NCBI GenBank assembly: GCA_021779935.1
Contig: JAJXZT010000048.1
Span: 124,001 to 188,000, forward strand
Length of the DNA: 64,000 nt
DNA from: Acidobacteriota bacterium
Lineage (GTDB): Bacteria; Acidobacteriota; Terriglobia; Terriglobales; Acidobacteriaceae
Direction of reading: 5' to 3'
Positions within the stretch are counted from its first letter, which is position 1; every line of letters starts with the position of its first letter. The position numbers were made by a program, and so were the translations under genes. Under the pieces are notes generated by a model that worked only from the letters and a program-made list of their open reading frames with translations, searched no databases and was not told the DNA's origin. Below, in pieces: positions 43,391 to 52,687 of the stretch.

Positions 43391-45373
43391 TTAGGGCAGT
43401 TCCGCCAGCGCATACTTCGAGCCGGAAAGCTTGCGCGACTCTTCTCCTGTCAACCGGCCGCCGTGATCCTCAATCGCGAAACGATCCACCACTTCAAGCA
43501 GCGCGCGTGACATCTTCGACATCTGTTCGGACGATGCCGCAAGTTCGGTCGAACCGGAGGACGCTTGCTGCACCATTTCGCGCATGCGCTCCATGGCCCT
43601 GACCACCGCCTGCGCACCGCCTGCCTGTTCTTCCACCGAAGAATTGATCTCGTGCGTGATCTCGTTCAGGCGGGTAGTTGCCCGGGCGATCTGTGACGAA
43701 CCATGCGATTGTTCGTTCGTGGCGGAGCCGATCTCCTGCGCGAACTTGTATACCTCGGTCACAACGTTCGATATCTTTTTGAGCGCCACGCTCAGGTCGT
43801 TTCCGAGGGTCAAGCCTTCGTCCACGATTCCCGTGCTCTTGTCCATGTTCTCCACTGCCTTGCGGGCTTCTTTCTGGATGCTCTGGATAAGTTCGGAAAT
43901 TTCCTTGGTAGACTGCGCGGATTTTTCCGCCAGCTTGCGCACTTCATCTGCCACCACGGCGAAGCCCAGTCCGTGTTCTCCAGCGCGCGCTGCCTCGATG
44001 GCCGCATTCAGTGCAAGCAGGTTGGTCTGTTCGGAAATATCATCGATGACTTCGATGATCTTCCCGATATCGTCCACCCGCTTGCCGAGTTCGGCAATGA
44101 TCTCCGCCGAGGAACCGATTGCGCGGTTGATGCGATTGAGGCCTTCGGTCGCTTTCTGCATCGTTCCGCTACCGCTCTGCACCTCTTCGCGCGAGCGATT
44201 GGAGATATCGAGCAACACCTTGGCGGTATCGGCCACGCGCTGAATGCTCGCGACCATCTGATCGATGGAGGCGGAGGTTTCACTGACGCTGGACGCCTGG
44301 ACCTGCGTATTCTTCACCATGTTTTGCACGTTGATACTCATTTCGTGCATCGTGCTGGTCACTTCATCGATGGCCGAAGACGACTGCACGCCGATGCGAG
44401 CGGACTCTTCGGATGCTTCCGCAATCTGGTTCGAGCCGGCCGCAACCTGGGACGCCGAGTCACGCACGGAGCGAACGAGGTTTCGCAGCCCCTGCGTCAT
44501 GCGCGAGAAGGCCAGTGAGAACGTATCGTGCTTGGATCGCGGTTCCACGTGTACGGTCAAGTCGCCGGCGGCAATGGCTTCTGAGACAGCTGCCATTTCC
44601 TTCAGGTAGTCGACCATTGCCTGGAAGCTGCGTGCCAGATCGCCGATCTCGTCGTCGCGATTTATATCAATGGTGTGGTTTAAGTCTCCAGAGGTTCCTA
44701 TCTCACCCGCCACGCCGATCAACTGGCCGAGAGGTTCGACAATCGATCGCGACGTTTTTACTGCGATTGCAACTCCAAATACGAGAACGAGCAGACCTCC
44801 GATGACGATGACAATGGTAGTGAACAAGGAAGCCGACTCGTCGGATTTGCGGTGTTCTGCGAGAGTCTTCGTATTGGCGGATTCCGCTTCGTCGATCAAC
44901 TTCATCGAGTTGTTGACCCACTTCTGTGGATCCAGGTTCAGATAGAAAACCTGCAGGTCGCCGACCGTCGCATTGCCAGCATCCACTTGCTTCCGCTTCT
45001 GTATCAGCGTTTGCGCAAATTGCTGGTTCCAGTCTTCCTCAGCGCTCAACAGCTTTGTCAGAGGAATCCGGATCTCGTCATTGCCGGCGGTGGCCATAGC
45101 GGCATTCAGCGAGCTCACGAGCTTCTGATATCCATCGTCGACTTGCGCCGCATCGGAGGGCGCACCGCTCAGCAGGTAGTTGCTGAGATTCAGCCGGTTC
45201 TGCATCATCCGGAATCGGATCAGTTCGTCCGCCTGCGCAATGTCCATCGAAGCGGACGCTGCAGCTCGCGTATCGTGCTCGCGCATGATGGCAAAGATGA
45301 ACACCAGAAGCAGAAACGCGCAGATTCCGAGAATTGCCCCGAAGTTCAGGTAGAGCCTTTTTGCGATTGTCAT
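43391..45373 (-). CDS. Methyl-accepting chemotaxis protein of array 1
   Basis: 660 residues from an ATG with GGAGGT 9 nt upstream. One transmembrane helix near 8-29, a periplasmic four-helix-bundle domain (about 30-185, DELIRFRMMQNRLNLSNYL), a second helix near 189-211 (TIVIVIGGLLVLVFGVAIAV), HAMP (about 212-265), then the cytoplasmic signalling coiled coil with the conserved hairpin tip [20 protein letters not shown]. The sensed ligand cannot be predicted. It heads the array 1 operon. Confidence 0.96.
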   Translation of the reverse strand: MTIAKRLYLNFGAILGICAFLLLVFIFAIMREHDTRAAASASMDIAQADELIRFRMMQNRLNLSNYLLSGAPSDAAQVDDGYQKLVSSLNAAMATAGNDEIRIPLTKLLSAEEDWNQQFAQTLIQKRKQVDAGNATVGDLQVFYLNLDPQKWVNNSMKLIDEAESANTKTLAEHRKSDESASLFTTIVIVIGGLLVLVFGVAIAVKTSRSIVEPLGQLIGVAGEIGTSGDLNHTIDINRDDEIGDLARSFQAMVDYLKEMAAVSEAIAAGDLTVHVEPRSKHDTFSLAFSRMTQGLRNLVRSVRDSASQVAAGSNQIAEASEESARIGVQSSSAIDEVTSTMHEMSINVQNMVKNTQVQASSVSETSASIDQMVASIQRVADTAKVLLDISNRSREEVQSGSGTMQKATEGLNRINRAIGSSAEIIAELGKRVDDIGKIIEVIDDISEQTNLLALNAAIEAARAGEHGLGFAVVADEVRKLAEKSAQSTKEISELIQSIQKEARKAVENMDKSTGIVDEGLTLGNDLSVALKKISNVVTEVYKFAQEIGSATNEQSHGSSQIARATTRLNEITHEINSSVEEQAGGAQAVVRAMERMREMVQQASSGSTELAASSEQMSKMSRALLEVVDRFAIEDHGGRLTGEESRKLSGSKYALAELP

Positions 45374-45467
45374 CTGTCAATACCTCCACGGACCGTTGCT
45401 CGACCAGTACATTGACCGGGAGCGAGGTGCCGGCACAGCCTGTTGAGCGTACGGGTGGTGGTCGAGT

Positions 45468-45821
45468 TCATTCGTTGTTGTTGTTGAAGTCAAAGGCAAC
45501 GACCTCAGTCGTTTCCTTGCTTGCCGGTTCATACTTCCATCTCTTCAGCGCATCGAGCGCTGCATTTATCAGCATGGGATGTCCGCCGAGGACCTTTGTC
45601 GCCACCACGGACCCGGATGCGTTCACCGTGGCTTGGATTCGCACCACGCCCGAGATGCCCATCCGTTTTGCCATGTCGGGGTATATCGGCTTCACCCTGA
45701 CTTTTACCTTGCGTCCTGCATCCTGCTGGCACGATGCCACCGGGGTGAAGGCCGAGCCGAGTACGAGAAACCCAAGAATCGAAACTAGCAACCAGCGCCG
45801 TGCCTTAACAACACTGAACAC
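45468..45821 (-). CDS. TonB C-terminal-domain protein
   Basis: 117 residues from a GTG with an AGGAGG site. A signal peptide or anchor (LLVSILGFLVLGSAFTPVAS) is followed by a TonB-like domain: VKPIYPDMAKRMGISGVVRI, then NASGSVVATKVLGGHPMLIN and ALKRWKYEP. The protein lacks a Pro-rich linker and, with its leader, may be periplasmic rather than a full energy transducer. Adjacent to the MCP gene on the same strand but 94 nt away. Such domains are abundant in Acidobacteriota. Confidence 0.86.
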   Translation of the reverse strand: MFSVVKARRWLLVSILGFLVLGSAFTPVASCQQDAGRKVKVRVKPIYPDMAKRMGISGVVRIQATVNASGSVVATKVLGGHPMLINAALDALKRWKYEPASKETTEVVAFDFNNNNE

Positions 45822-46131
45822 AGCCCCTCCTACATGCGGAAAATTCCAGCCTATCTAGTGCACGAACTTTGCCAGCCCTTCCCAGACCTGAAGTTTTTTC
45901 GTAAGTCATTGAAAATAATAAGTCTATTAAATAGGCAGGATCGGGAAATTCCCAACTGTATACAATTGAGTCTCACAGTGGAGCGATTCACGGCCGCAAA
46001 TGTATCTCATCATGATACGCAAGTAAGAATTACGACGGTTACCTCCCTCCGTTCCATTTACCTTGACTCAAATTGAGAATTCGAGCTAGTTTTGCAGTTT
46101 GTTACTGCAAGATCTGGAACCGATCCCGAAC
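45822..46131. other. 310-nt AT-rich intergenic region between divergent genes
   Basis: Separates the TonB-domain gene (minus) from the large sensor kinase (plus). I see no coding sequence. A possible minus-strand promoter is at 45929-45956; the plus-strand promoter is not clear. The 11-bp palindrome GGGAAATTCCC (45944-45954) overlaps the minus -35. Confidence 0.5.
45929..45956 (-). promoter_or_regulatory. Possible sigma-70 promoter, TonB-domain gene
   Basis: TTGGGA (45951-45956), 16-nt spacer, TATTTA (45929-45934) on the minus strand, about 100 nt before the GTG. Confidence 0.3.
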
Positions 46132-49100
46132 ATGCAAGACCACACTGATCCCTCAAGTTCGCCGTCTACGGCAAGTTCTCATTTCTCGCTACTTGCGACG
46201 GTGTCGTCCGCACTGGAGAAAGGGGCTTCGGTTGCTGAGGTCGCCAAATTGTTCTGTGCCAGCGCGAAAAAGGATCTTGAGGCGGCCGGGGTTTATTACT
46301 GGCAATCTGTATCCATCGGATTGGTTTTCATCGCCACTACAGACACGGACAAAGAGGCCGAATCTCATCGTGAGCAGCGGTCATCCTCTACGCGATCTGC
46401 TGCGGAAGAGGCGGCGAGGTCAAAGAAAGTTGTCCATTCTGCCGATACGTTCTCCTCGGAATTGGTGCTGGCGGTGCCGATGGTGGCCGGTGGCAGGGTG
46501 ACCGGAGTGGTCGCTTATCGTCACCCCGGCAACCCGGACACGAGCGCTGGATTTTACGAGAAGGCGATCGTCTTAACGGAGCAGTTTGCGGCTCTGATGG
46601 AAACGGCCCGTCTGACGCGTGAGTTAAACCAGGCGCAGCGGCGGGCGGAGGTGATGATTGAGTGCGCCTCCGAACTCTATGCCAATCCCGATATTCAGGC
46701 TGTGCGCGAAACCCTGGTGCGCAGGGTGCAGGACCTGCTCGCCGCCGAACTGGTTGCCCTGCTCGAGCAGAAGAATGGCGGGTGGTCGCTCATTTCAGTG
46801 GTTGGGTCGGAGGCAGGGGGGTCGCTCCGCTACGATGCCGCATCGCTAAGTCGCTTTGCGGCCAGGCACGCCGGTGTTTCTAGTCTCGACTTTCCGCTGA
46901 TTGTCGAAATTAATAACAAGGAGGACGAACTTCCGCTGATTCGATCGGGGCAGGTAATGGTTGCGCCGGTCAATGCGGGTTCCGTTCGCTGGCTGCTTAT
47001 CATCCATGGCGGAGCATCCCACAAGTTCACTCAGCAGGACATCTCGCAGGTGCGCGCTGTTTCTGGAATCGGCGCGTTCGCGATTCATAATGTCGAGCTT
47101 TTTTCCACCAGCCGTGCACAGGCCCGGGAACTCCAACAACTTTTAGACATAGCCACGGAACTCGGGAGCATTGAACAACTGGATCCATTTCTGGAGCGAT
47201 TCAGTTTGCGAGCGGCGGAGTTTCTGGGCTTTCGGCGTGCCTTCATCGCCATTGTGGAGCAGGACAACCAATGCCGCGTCCGGTGCTACTGCGAGGAAGG
47301 AGCGATTGTTCCGCTCGTCATTGAACTTCCACCGGCGCTCCAGGGCAGAATCCTCAGGCTTGGCGACGTTTTCTGGACAGACCTGGCGAAGGACAAAGAA
47401 GGAATCGATCGGCGCTTCCTCGAAGAACTCGGTGTCAATCAACTGATCGCGGCTCCTTTACGCGGTTCGGATGGGCGTGTCCTCGGTATCCTGGGTGTGC
47501 TCGACCGTCGCGATGGCGCCGCCATCGGCCCGGAAGACATACGCCGGGCGCGCGCCCTGGCCGCGGAGATCGCCGTTGTTCTACAAGCCGCGCAGAGCCT
47601 CCACCTGGCACAGGAAAATCGCCAGCGTGCGGAAGCTCTTATGTCGCTTGCCTTCGAACTGCGTTCCAGTATGCGGCTGCCCGAGCTGGCAAATTCTTTG
47701 AGCCGCCGAGCCATGGAATTGCTCGGCGGGAACGCGGCGGCGCTGGCACTGTCACGCGCGGGTCTGCTGGAAACAGTCTTCCTCTATAGTGGCGCGGACA
47801 ATGAAGACCGCAGGCATATCCGTGGACTCAACACAGTTCTCTCGGAGTTGTCTGAAAAAAGCGCGGAAGCGCTGCAATGGGGGAGCGGCAGGGAAATGCT
47901 CGGAGACGAAGTTGCCGCTGCGCTGGACTGGGAGGATGTCGCAATTGCGCGCCTTGCCGGCACCGAAGGGCAATTCCTTGGCTATCTGTGCGTGGCCAAT
48001 CGTGGGCGTGACCTGGATGCACTCGATCGCAATATGTTCCGTGCTCTTGCCGGACATGCGTCGGTTGCGCTCGATAACGCCCGGCTTTTCACGCTCATCG
48101 CCCAGTCGAACAATCAATGGATTGAGATTTTCGACGCCATCACGGACTTCATCGTCGTCCATGACCGCAATCACCGCGTTCTACGTATCAATCGAAGCAT
48201 GGCCGAATTCATTGGCGTGCGCCCGGCGGAATTGCTTGGCGTCAGCATGCGCGCCGTGATGGCCATGGCCCTCGATCTCGGACCGGAACCGTGCCCGTTC
48301 TGCCGCGTGACTCCTGGCGAGGCCGACGAGTTTCTCCATCCTGTGCTCGAACGCACATACCTCGTTTCCACCTCGCGCCTGCGCGGCTCGCTCGACGATG
48401 GTACTCAAACCATCCATGTCCTGAAGGATGTCACGGACCGTCGAGAAGCCGAGCGAAGGTATCGCGAGTTGTTCGAGAACATTCAGGAAGGGCTATTCTT
48501 CTCAACCCCGGATGGCCGCTTCCTTGAAGTGAATGACGCGCTGGTCCGGATGCTTGGCTACAACAATCGCGAGGAACTTCTCCAGGTCGATATTCCTAAT
48601 GCTCTTTATATGACTCCTGAGCATCGGGCGGTCTTCAGTCGCGAACTGGAATCGAAAGGCGCGATGCGCAACTATGAAGAAGTGCTGCGCAAGAAGGACG
48701 GCTCGTTCATCTATACCCTGCAGAATGCCTTCGCGCTCACGGACGCCAAGGGGAAAGTCATCCAGTATCGCGGCGTTATGCTCGACATCACCGACCTCAA
48801 GACCTTCCAGGCAGAGCTGCAACGTCAGCGCGATTTCAACGCGAAAATCCTGAACAACACGCAGAGTCTGATTATCGTCGGCGACACAGCCGGCTTAGTG
48901 AGCTTCGCGAACCGCCGCTGCTATGAGATCGGCGGATATCGTTCTGGCGACCTGGTTGGGCGGCGTCTCTCCGAACTTGTCGCGAAGGAAAAGCGCGATG
49001 TAGTCGACGAAGCCATCGCGCAAACCCTGGTGGGGCAGCAGGTGGACAACCTGGAACTACCGTTGCTTCTCGCCGGCGACCGGGTTGGCCAGTTCTCGGT

Positions 49101-49920
49101 GAACCTGAGTCCGATGCGCGACGAGCAGGGCCAAGTGACATCGATCGTCGTCGTCATGAGCGACATCACCGATGCCGCTGTCTTGCAGGCCAAGCTGATG
49201 CATACCGAAAAGATGGCTGCCGTCGGACAGTTGGTATCCGGCGTGGCTCACGAGGTCAATAATCCGCTCACGGCGATCCTCGGTTTTGCCGATCTGCTGG
49301 CGCAGCAGGATACCTTCCCGGCGGATGCGAAAGCGAATCTTGAAATCATCATCCAGGAAGCGCAGCGCACGCGGCAGATCGTCCAGAATCTGCTCCGCTT
49401 TGCCCGCCAGATGCCGCCGCAGCGCGAGCCGCTTCAGATCAACGAACTCTTGCGCCGCACCGTCCAACTGCGCGCCTATGATCTCTCGAACCACGGCATC
49501 GAGGTGATTGAGCAATACGGTGATCTGCCGGACATTGTGGGCGACTCCCAGCAGCTCCAGCAGGTATTTCTCAACATCCTGAACAACGCCTACGACGCGG
49601 TGCGTGAGATCGAGGGTGCCGGCAGAATCGAGATCGTGACTACATATCGCGATGACATGGTGGAAATTAGTTTTGCCGACAACGGTCCGGGCGTGAAGGC
49701 GCCGGAGCGGATATTTGATCCCTTCTATACCACCAAGGCCGTTGGAAAGGGCACTGGCCTCGGGCTGAGCATCTGTTATGGAATCGTGCGCGAACACGGA
49801 GGCGAGATCGGCTGCGCAAATCGTACGACTGGCGGAGGAGCGATGTTCACACTCCGGTTGCCAAGGGAAGCGCCGACCGAACCACAGGTTGAGTTTGCCA
49901 ACGGGATAGGGAACGCATGA
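46132..49920 (+). CDS. Multi-GAF, multi-PAS sensor histidine kinase
   Basis: 1,262 residues from the ATG at 46132 (a TTG at 46099 is possible; neither has a good site). No transmembrane helix, so cytoplasmic. By pattern: about four GAF-like units (to residue ~660), three PAS units (~660-780 with a CPFC motif, ~780-895, ~895-1010), then the phospho-acceptor domain (His1040 in VSGVAHEVNNPLTAILGF) and an ATPase domain with NNAYDAVREI (N box), FADNGPGVKAPERIFDPFYT (G1) and GKGTGLGLS (G2). The kinase core is of the NtrB-like type. The downstream receiver gene overlaps its stop (ATGA), and an NtrC-type activator follows, so this is probably the cognate kinase of both. Confidence 0.93.
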   Translation: MQDHTDPSSSPSTASSHFSLLATVSSALEKGASVAEVAKLFCASAKKDLEAAGVYYWQSVSIGLVFIATTDTDKEAESHREQRSSSTRSAAEEAARSKKVVHSADTFSSELVLAVPMVAGGRVTGVVAYRHPGNPDTSAGFYEKAIVLTEQFAALMETARLTRELNQAQRRAEVMIECASELYANPDIQAVRETLVRRVQDLLAAELVALLEQKNGGWSLISVVGSEAGGSLRYDAASLSRFAARHAGVSSLDFPLIVEINNKEDELPLIRSGQVMVAPVNAGSVRWLLIIHGGASHKFTQQDISQVRAVSGIGAFAIHNVELFSTSRAQARELQQLLDIATELGSIEQLDPFLERFSLRAAEFLGFRRAFIAIVEQDNQCRVRCYCEEGAIVPLVIELPPALQGRILRLGDVFWTDLAKDKEGIDRRFLEELGVNQLIAAPLRGSDGRVLGILGVLDRRDGAAIGPEDIRRARALAAEIAVVLQAAQSLHLAQENRQRAEALMSLAFELRSSMRLPELANSLSRRAMELLGGNAAALALSRAGLLETVFLYSGADNEDRRHIRGLNTVLSELSEKSAEALQWGSGREMLGDEVAAALDWEDVAIARLAGTEGQFLGYLCVANRGRDLDALDRNMFRALAGHASVALDNARLFTLIAQSNNQWIEIFDAITDFIVVHDRNHRVLRINRSMAEFIGVRPAELLGVSMRAVMAMALDLGPEPCPFCRVTPGEADEFLHPVLERTYLVSTSRLRGSLDDGTQTIHVLKDVTDRREAERRYRELFENIQEGLFFSTPDGRFLEVNDALVRMLGYNNREELLQVDIPNALYMTPEHRAVFSRELESKGAMRNYEEVLRKKDGSFIYTLQNAFALTDAKGKVIQYRGVMLDITDLKTFQAELQRQRDFNAKILNNTQSLIIVGDTAGLVSFANRRCYEIGGYRSGDLVGRRLSELVAKEKRDVVDEAIAQTLVGQQVDNLELPLLLAGDRVGQFSVNLSPMRDEQGQVTSIVVVMSDITDAAVLQAKLMHTEKMAAVGQLVSGVAHEVNNPLTAILGFADLLAQQDTFPADAKANLEIIIQEAQRTRQIVQNLLRFARQMPPQREPLQINELLRRTVQLRAYDLSNHGIEVIEQYGDLPDIVGDSQQLQQVFLNILNNAYDAVREIEGAGRIEIVTTYRDDMVEISFADNGPGVKAPERIFDPFYTTKAVGKGTGLGLSICYGIVREHGGEIGCANRTTGGGAMFTLRLPREAPTEPQVEFANGIGNA

Positions 49921-50309
49921 GCACATCCGGTAATCCGCTTCCCATTCTTGTGATTGAGGATGAGCCGTCGGTGATGGCTTATATCTGCACCGCGCTCACG
50001 CGGATGGGATACAACGTTGCATGTGCAGCATCCGGCGGCAAGGCACTGGAGATGCTGAACGGCGGCGGATTTTTCGGGGTCATCTCGGACATGAGAATGC
50101 CCGGCGACATCGACGGCGCCGACATATACGACTGGCTTTTCGAGCATGATCCCAAGCTGGCGAGCCGTTTGTTTTTTATCACAGGCGACACCATGAATCC
50201 CGATACCGCTGCCGCGCTTGAGCGCACCGGTGTGCCTTACATCGAAAAGCCGTTTCGGGTCGAACCTCTCATTGAGCTGGTGAAAAAAGTGATAGGAGTG
50301 CCGGGATGA
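49917..50309 (+). CDS. Single-domain response regulator
   Basis: 130 residues: only a receiver domain. The acidic residues (LVIEDEPSVM), Asp in VISDMRMPGD, Thr in FITGDT and Lys in IEKPFR are all present. It overlaps the kinase stop (ATGA) and is overlapped by the activator start (ATGA), so the three are translationally coupled. Likely a phosphorelay intermediate or sink between kinase and activator. Confidence 0.93.
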   Translation: MSTSGNPLPILVIEDEPSVMAYICTALTRMGYNVACAASGGKALEMLNGGGFFGVISDMRMPGDIDGADIYDWLFEHDPKLASRLFFITGDTMNPDTAAALERTGVPYIEKPFRVEPLIELVKKVIGVPG

Positions 50310-51712
50310 CAGACGAGTTCCATGTGGATTGTCTAGTCGTCGATGACCAGCAAAGCATCCGCAAGCTCTGCTCCACTATAGGCAAGAGCCTGGGATTCTC
50401 CTGCAGCGAGGCCGAAAGCGCGGAGGCAGCACTCTCCATGCTTGACTCCGTTTCGCCCAATATCATCCTCGTAGATCTGCGGATGGCGCAGATGTCCGGC
50501 CTGGAGTTTCTCGCCGAGGTGAAGAAGCGTTCCCCACATACCGAAGTCGCCATCATGACCGGTTTTGGTTCTATTGAGAGCGCCGTTCAGGCCATGAAGC
50601 TCGGCGCTTATGACTACGTCACCAAGCCTTTTCGCGTCGACGAAATGAAGCTGGTCCTGCAACGCATGGCGGAAAAAGTCCGCCTCGTCGCGGAGATCGA
50701 ATATCTCCGCGAGCGCTTTGCCACGGAGACGCAGTTGCACGGCATCGTTGGCACCCATGCCCGTATTCAGGAAATCCTGAAGATGATCGCGCGGCTTAAG
50801 GACACCCGTACCCCGGTCCTGATCACGGGAGAGAGCGGCACCGGTAAAGAGTTGGTCGCGCGCGCCATTCATTTTCGCGGAATGTTCTCCAAGCGTCCCT
50901 TCGTTGCCGTAGATTGCGGTGCGCTGGTTCCCAGCCTGATTGAAAGTGAACTCTTCGGACACGAGAGAGGAGCGTTTACCGGCGCAGTACGCGAGAAGCA
51001 GGGACTCTTCCCAGCCGCTAACGGAGGCACCATTTTCCTCGACGAGATTGGAGAATTGCCTCTCGATATGCAGGCCAAATTACTGCGCGTTCTGCAGGAA
51101 AAGGAGGTGCGCCCCGTCGGCAGCAACAGGTCCGCACATGTCGATGTGCGAGTCATCGCCGCCACCAATCGGGACCTTGAAAAGGCCTATCAGGAAGGCA
51201 CTTTCCGCAAAGACCTCTACTTCCGCTTGAATGTAGTGACTGTCCATCTGCCCTCGCTGCGCGAACACAAATCTGATCTTCCGGCACTCGCCCAGTGGTT
51301 CCTCGACCGCTTTGCCCCCGACTCCGGCATACAGATTTCTAATGCAGCCCTCACCGCCATGATGCGCTACGACTGGCCGGGCAATGTTCGAGAGCTGGAA
51401 AACTGTATGGAGCGCGCCATTGCGCTTGGCGCCGGTCATGAGATTGGGGTCGCGGATCTCCCCGCTTCGTTGCGCGGTGAATCGACAACGGAAACGAATA
51501 CGGTGTTGCCCGCCTCCTTTCCCACGACGGATTTGGAAGAGCTCGAAAAGGATACGATTCAACGAGTCTTCGACGAGGTCAATGGTGATAAAGCCATGGC
51601 CGGCCAGCTCCTCGGAATCTCCCGCGCAACGCTCTATCGGAAGATCAAGCGTTATGAAATCAAACTGCGATCAGACGGCTCTCCTCTGCCTCCATCTGTT
51701 CCAGAATCGTAA
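50306..51712 (+). CDS. NtrC-family sigma-54-dependent response regulator
   Basis: 468 residues. Receiver (about 5-120; Asp in NIILVDLRMAQMSG), AAA+ domain (about 145-375) with Walker A GESGTGKE, the sigma-54-contacting GAFTGA loop (HERGAFTGAVREKQG) and Walker B GGTIFLDEIGELP, and a C-terminal Fis-type helix-turn-helix (KAMAGQLLGISRATLYRKI). It activates sigma-54 RNA polymerase by ATP hydrolysis. Two -24/-12 promoters lie just downstream, and a palindrome after its stop may be its binding site. Confidence 0.96.
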   Translation: MTDEFHVDCLVVDDQQSIRKLCSTIGKSLGFSCSEAESAEAALSMLDSVSPNIILVDLRMAQMSGLEFLAEVKKRSPHTEVAIMTGFGSIESAVQAMKLGAYDYVTKPFRVDEMKLVLQRMAEKVRLVAEIEYLRERFATETQLHGIVGTHARIQEILKMIARLKDTRTPVLITGESGTGKELVARAIHFRGMFSKRPFVAVDCGALVPSLIESELFGHERGAFTGAVREKQGLFPAANGGTIFLDEIGELPLDMQAKLLRVLQEKEVRPVGSNRSAHVDVRVIAATNRDLEKAYQEGTFRKDLYFRLNVVTVHLPSLREHKSDLPALAQWFLDRFAPDSGIQISNAALTAMMRYDWPGNVRELENCMERAIALGAGHEIGVADLPASLRGESTTETNTVLPASFPTTDLEELEKDTIQRVFDEVNGDKAMAGQLLGISRATLYRKIKRYEIKLRSDGSPLPPSVPES

Positions 51713-51719
51713 TCATTGC

Positions 51720-51735
51720 GTCTCACTATTGAGAC
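51720..51735. promoter_or_regulatory. Inverted repeat, candidate activator-binding site
   Basis: GTCTCA-CTAT-TGAGAC, with imperfect extension (ATTG/CAAT) on both sides. No T-tract follows, so it is not a good terminator. It lies about 85 nt upstream of the sigma-54 promoter at 51809, a usual distance for an upstream activator site. Confidence 0.42.
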
Positions 51736-51808
51736 AATCTCGCCGGATCAGCTTGTGCAAAATTGAGAAGTTCATTATTTTCCAATGACATACGAGATCA
51801 CTGGACTG

Positions 51809-51824
51809 TGGCGAGTCAGGTGCA
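51809..51824 (+). promoter_or_regulatory. Sigma-54 promoter before the pseudo-receiver/DHp gene
   Basis: TGGCGAGTCAGGTGCA: GG and GC are exactly 10 nt apart as in the -24/-12 consensus TGGCAC-N5-TTGCA, with one notable deviation (GTGCA for TTGCA). Expected transcription start ~51835, 50 nt before the GTG at 51885. Confidence 0.6.
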
Positions 51825-51884
51825 TCTGCTTCCCCGGAGAGTTTCATACTCAATATTCATCAGGCTTCGTTTCGGGGTACCCCA

Positions 51885-52565
51885 GTGACCGAACAGATTG
51901 TTGTACTTGTTTCAGATGACCCATCATTTGCACCGGCAATTCTAAACAGCCGGGAGTTCCTCCGCATCCACCCGACAGTCACGGTCGTTTCGGGTGCCGG
52001 ACCGTTCTCCTCATCGAAGAAAATAGATCTGGTCATAGTCGGACCACTCGGCTATCGCCCTGCAGAAGAGGTCATTCGGTCGCTTCAGGATGTTGCCCGC
52101 GCTGTCATTTGCCTGGTAAATACAACCAGCACCTCATTGATTGAGGACGGCCGGTTGCATGCCTTACCGGTTTTCCAATCGGAAGGTTGGGAGAGGGCAT
52201 TGTGTACTCTGGCGGCGGAAACACTGCGTCGCCTTGATGTTGAAAATCGACTGCGGTTTGCCGAAGAATCTGCCCTCCACTCTGAGCAACGTGCCGTGCT
52301 GGGCACCTACATGATCGACGTGCGACACAGCATCAACAACGCTCTTACCTCGATTCTCGGCAACGTCGAACTCCTGTTGATGAATCGCGAGGGAAGCGAA
52401 GCAGAAGATCGCGCACAACTTGAGACCATTCATGCAATGTCACTGAAAATGCACGAGATACTCTACCGGTTTTCTTCACTTGAGAATGAATTCCGCTTCG
52501 CGAGCAAGGCGTCTCAGTCTGAGATTGACGCCAGTTCGTGGGTGCCCATGCCGCGCCATGGCTAG
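51885..52565 (+). CDS. Pseudo-receiver + DHp-like protein without a kinase domain
   Basis: 226 residues from a GTG. The N-terminal ~115 residues have receiver-like strands (IVVLVSDDPSFAPAILNSRE, then IDLVIVGPLGYRP), but the phospho-acceptor Asp is Gly. The second part carries a histidine-kinase H-box (DVRHSINNALTSILGNVELL) and a second helix, as in the dimerisation and phosphotransfer domain, but there is no ATPase domain before the stop. It therefore cannot autophosphorylate, yet could act as a phosphotransfer protein (as Spo0B-like proteins do) or a decoy. It has a sigma-54 promoter and follows the NtrC-type gene, suggesting it belongs to that circuit (inference). Confidence 0.72.
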   Translation: MTEQIVVLVSDDPSFAPAILNSREFLRIHPTVTVVSGAGPFSSSKKIDLVIVGPLGYRPAEEVIRSLQDVARAVICLVNTTSTSLIEDGRLHALPVFQSEGWERALCTLAAETLRRLDVENRLRFAEESALHSEQRAVLGTYMIDVRHSINNALTSILGNVELLLMNREGSEAEDRAQLETIHAMSLKMHEILYRFSSLENEFRFASKASQSEIDASSWVPMPRHG

Positions 52566-52642
52566 ACTTCTGCCGACTTCATAAGTTCCAATTTGTCAAT
52601 GACATGCATTTCATGACATAACTATTCCCATCTACTTCGGGA

Positions 52643-52658
52643 TGGCGCGGTAATTGCT
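52643..52658 (+). promoter_or_regulatory. Sigma-54 promoter of chemosensory array 2
   Basis: TGGCGCGGTAATTGCT: GG-N10-GC spacing exact and TTGCT matches the -12 consensus; only one base of TGGCAC differs. Expected transcription start ~52669, 19 nt before the GTG of the first array 2 gene. Near-repeats of ATGACAT (52599-52619) lie upstream. Confidence 0.72.
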
Positions 52659-52687
52659 TTGCATACTGGTGGATATCAAGGACGCGT

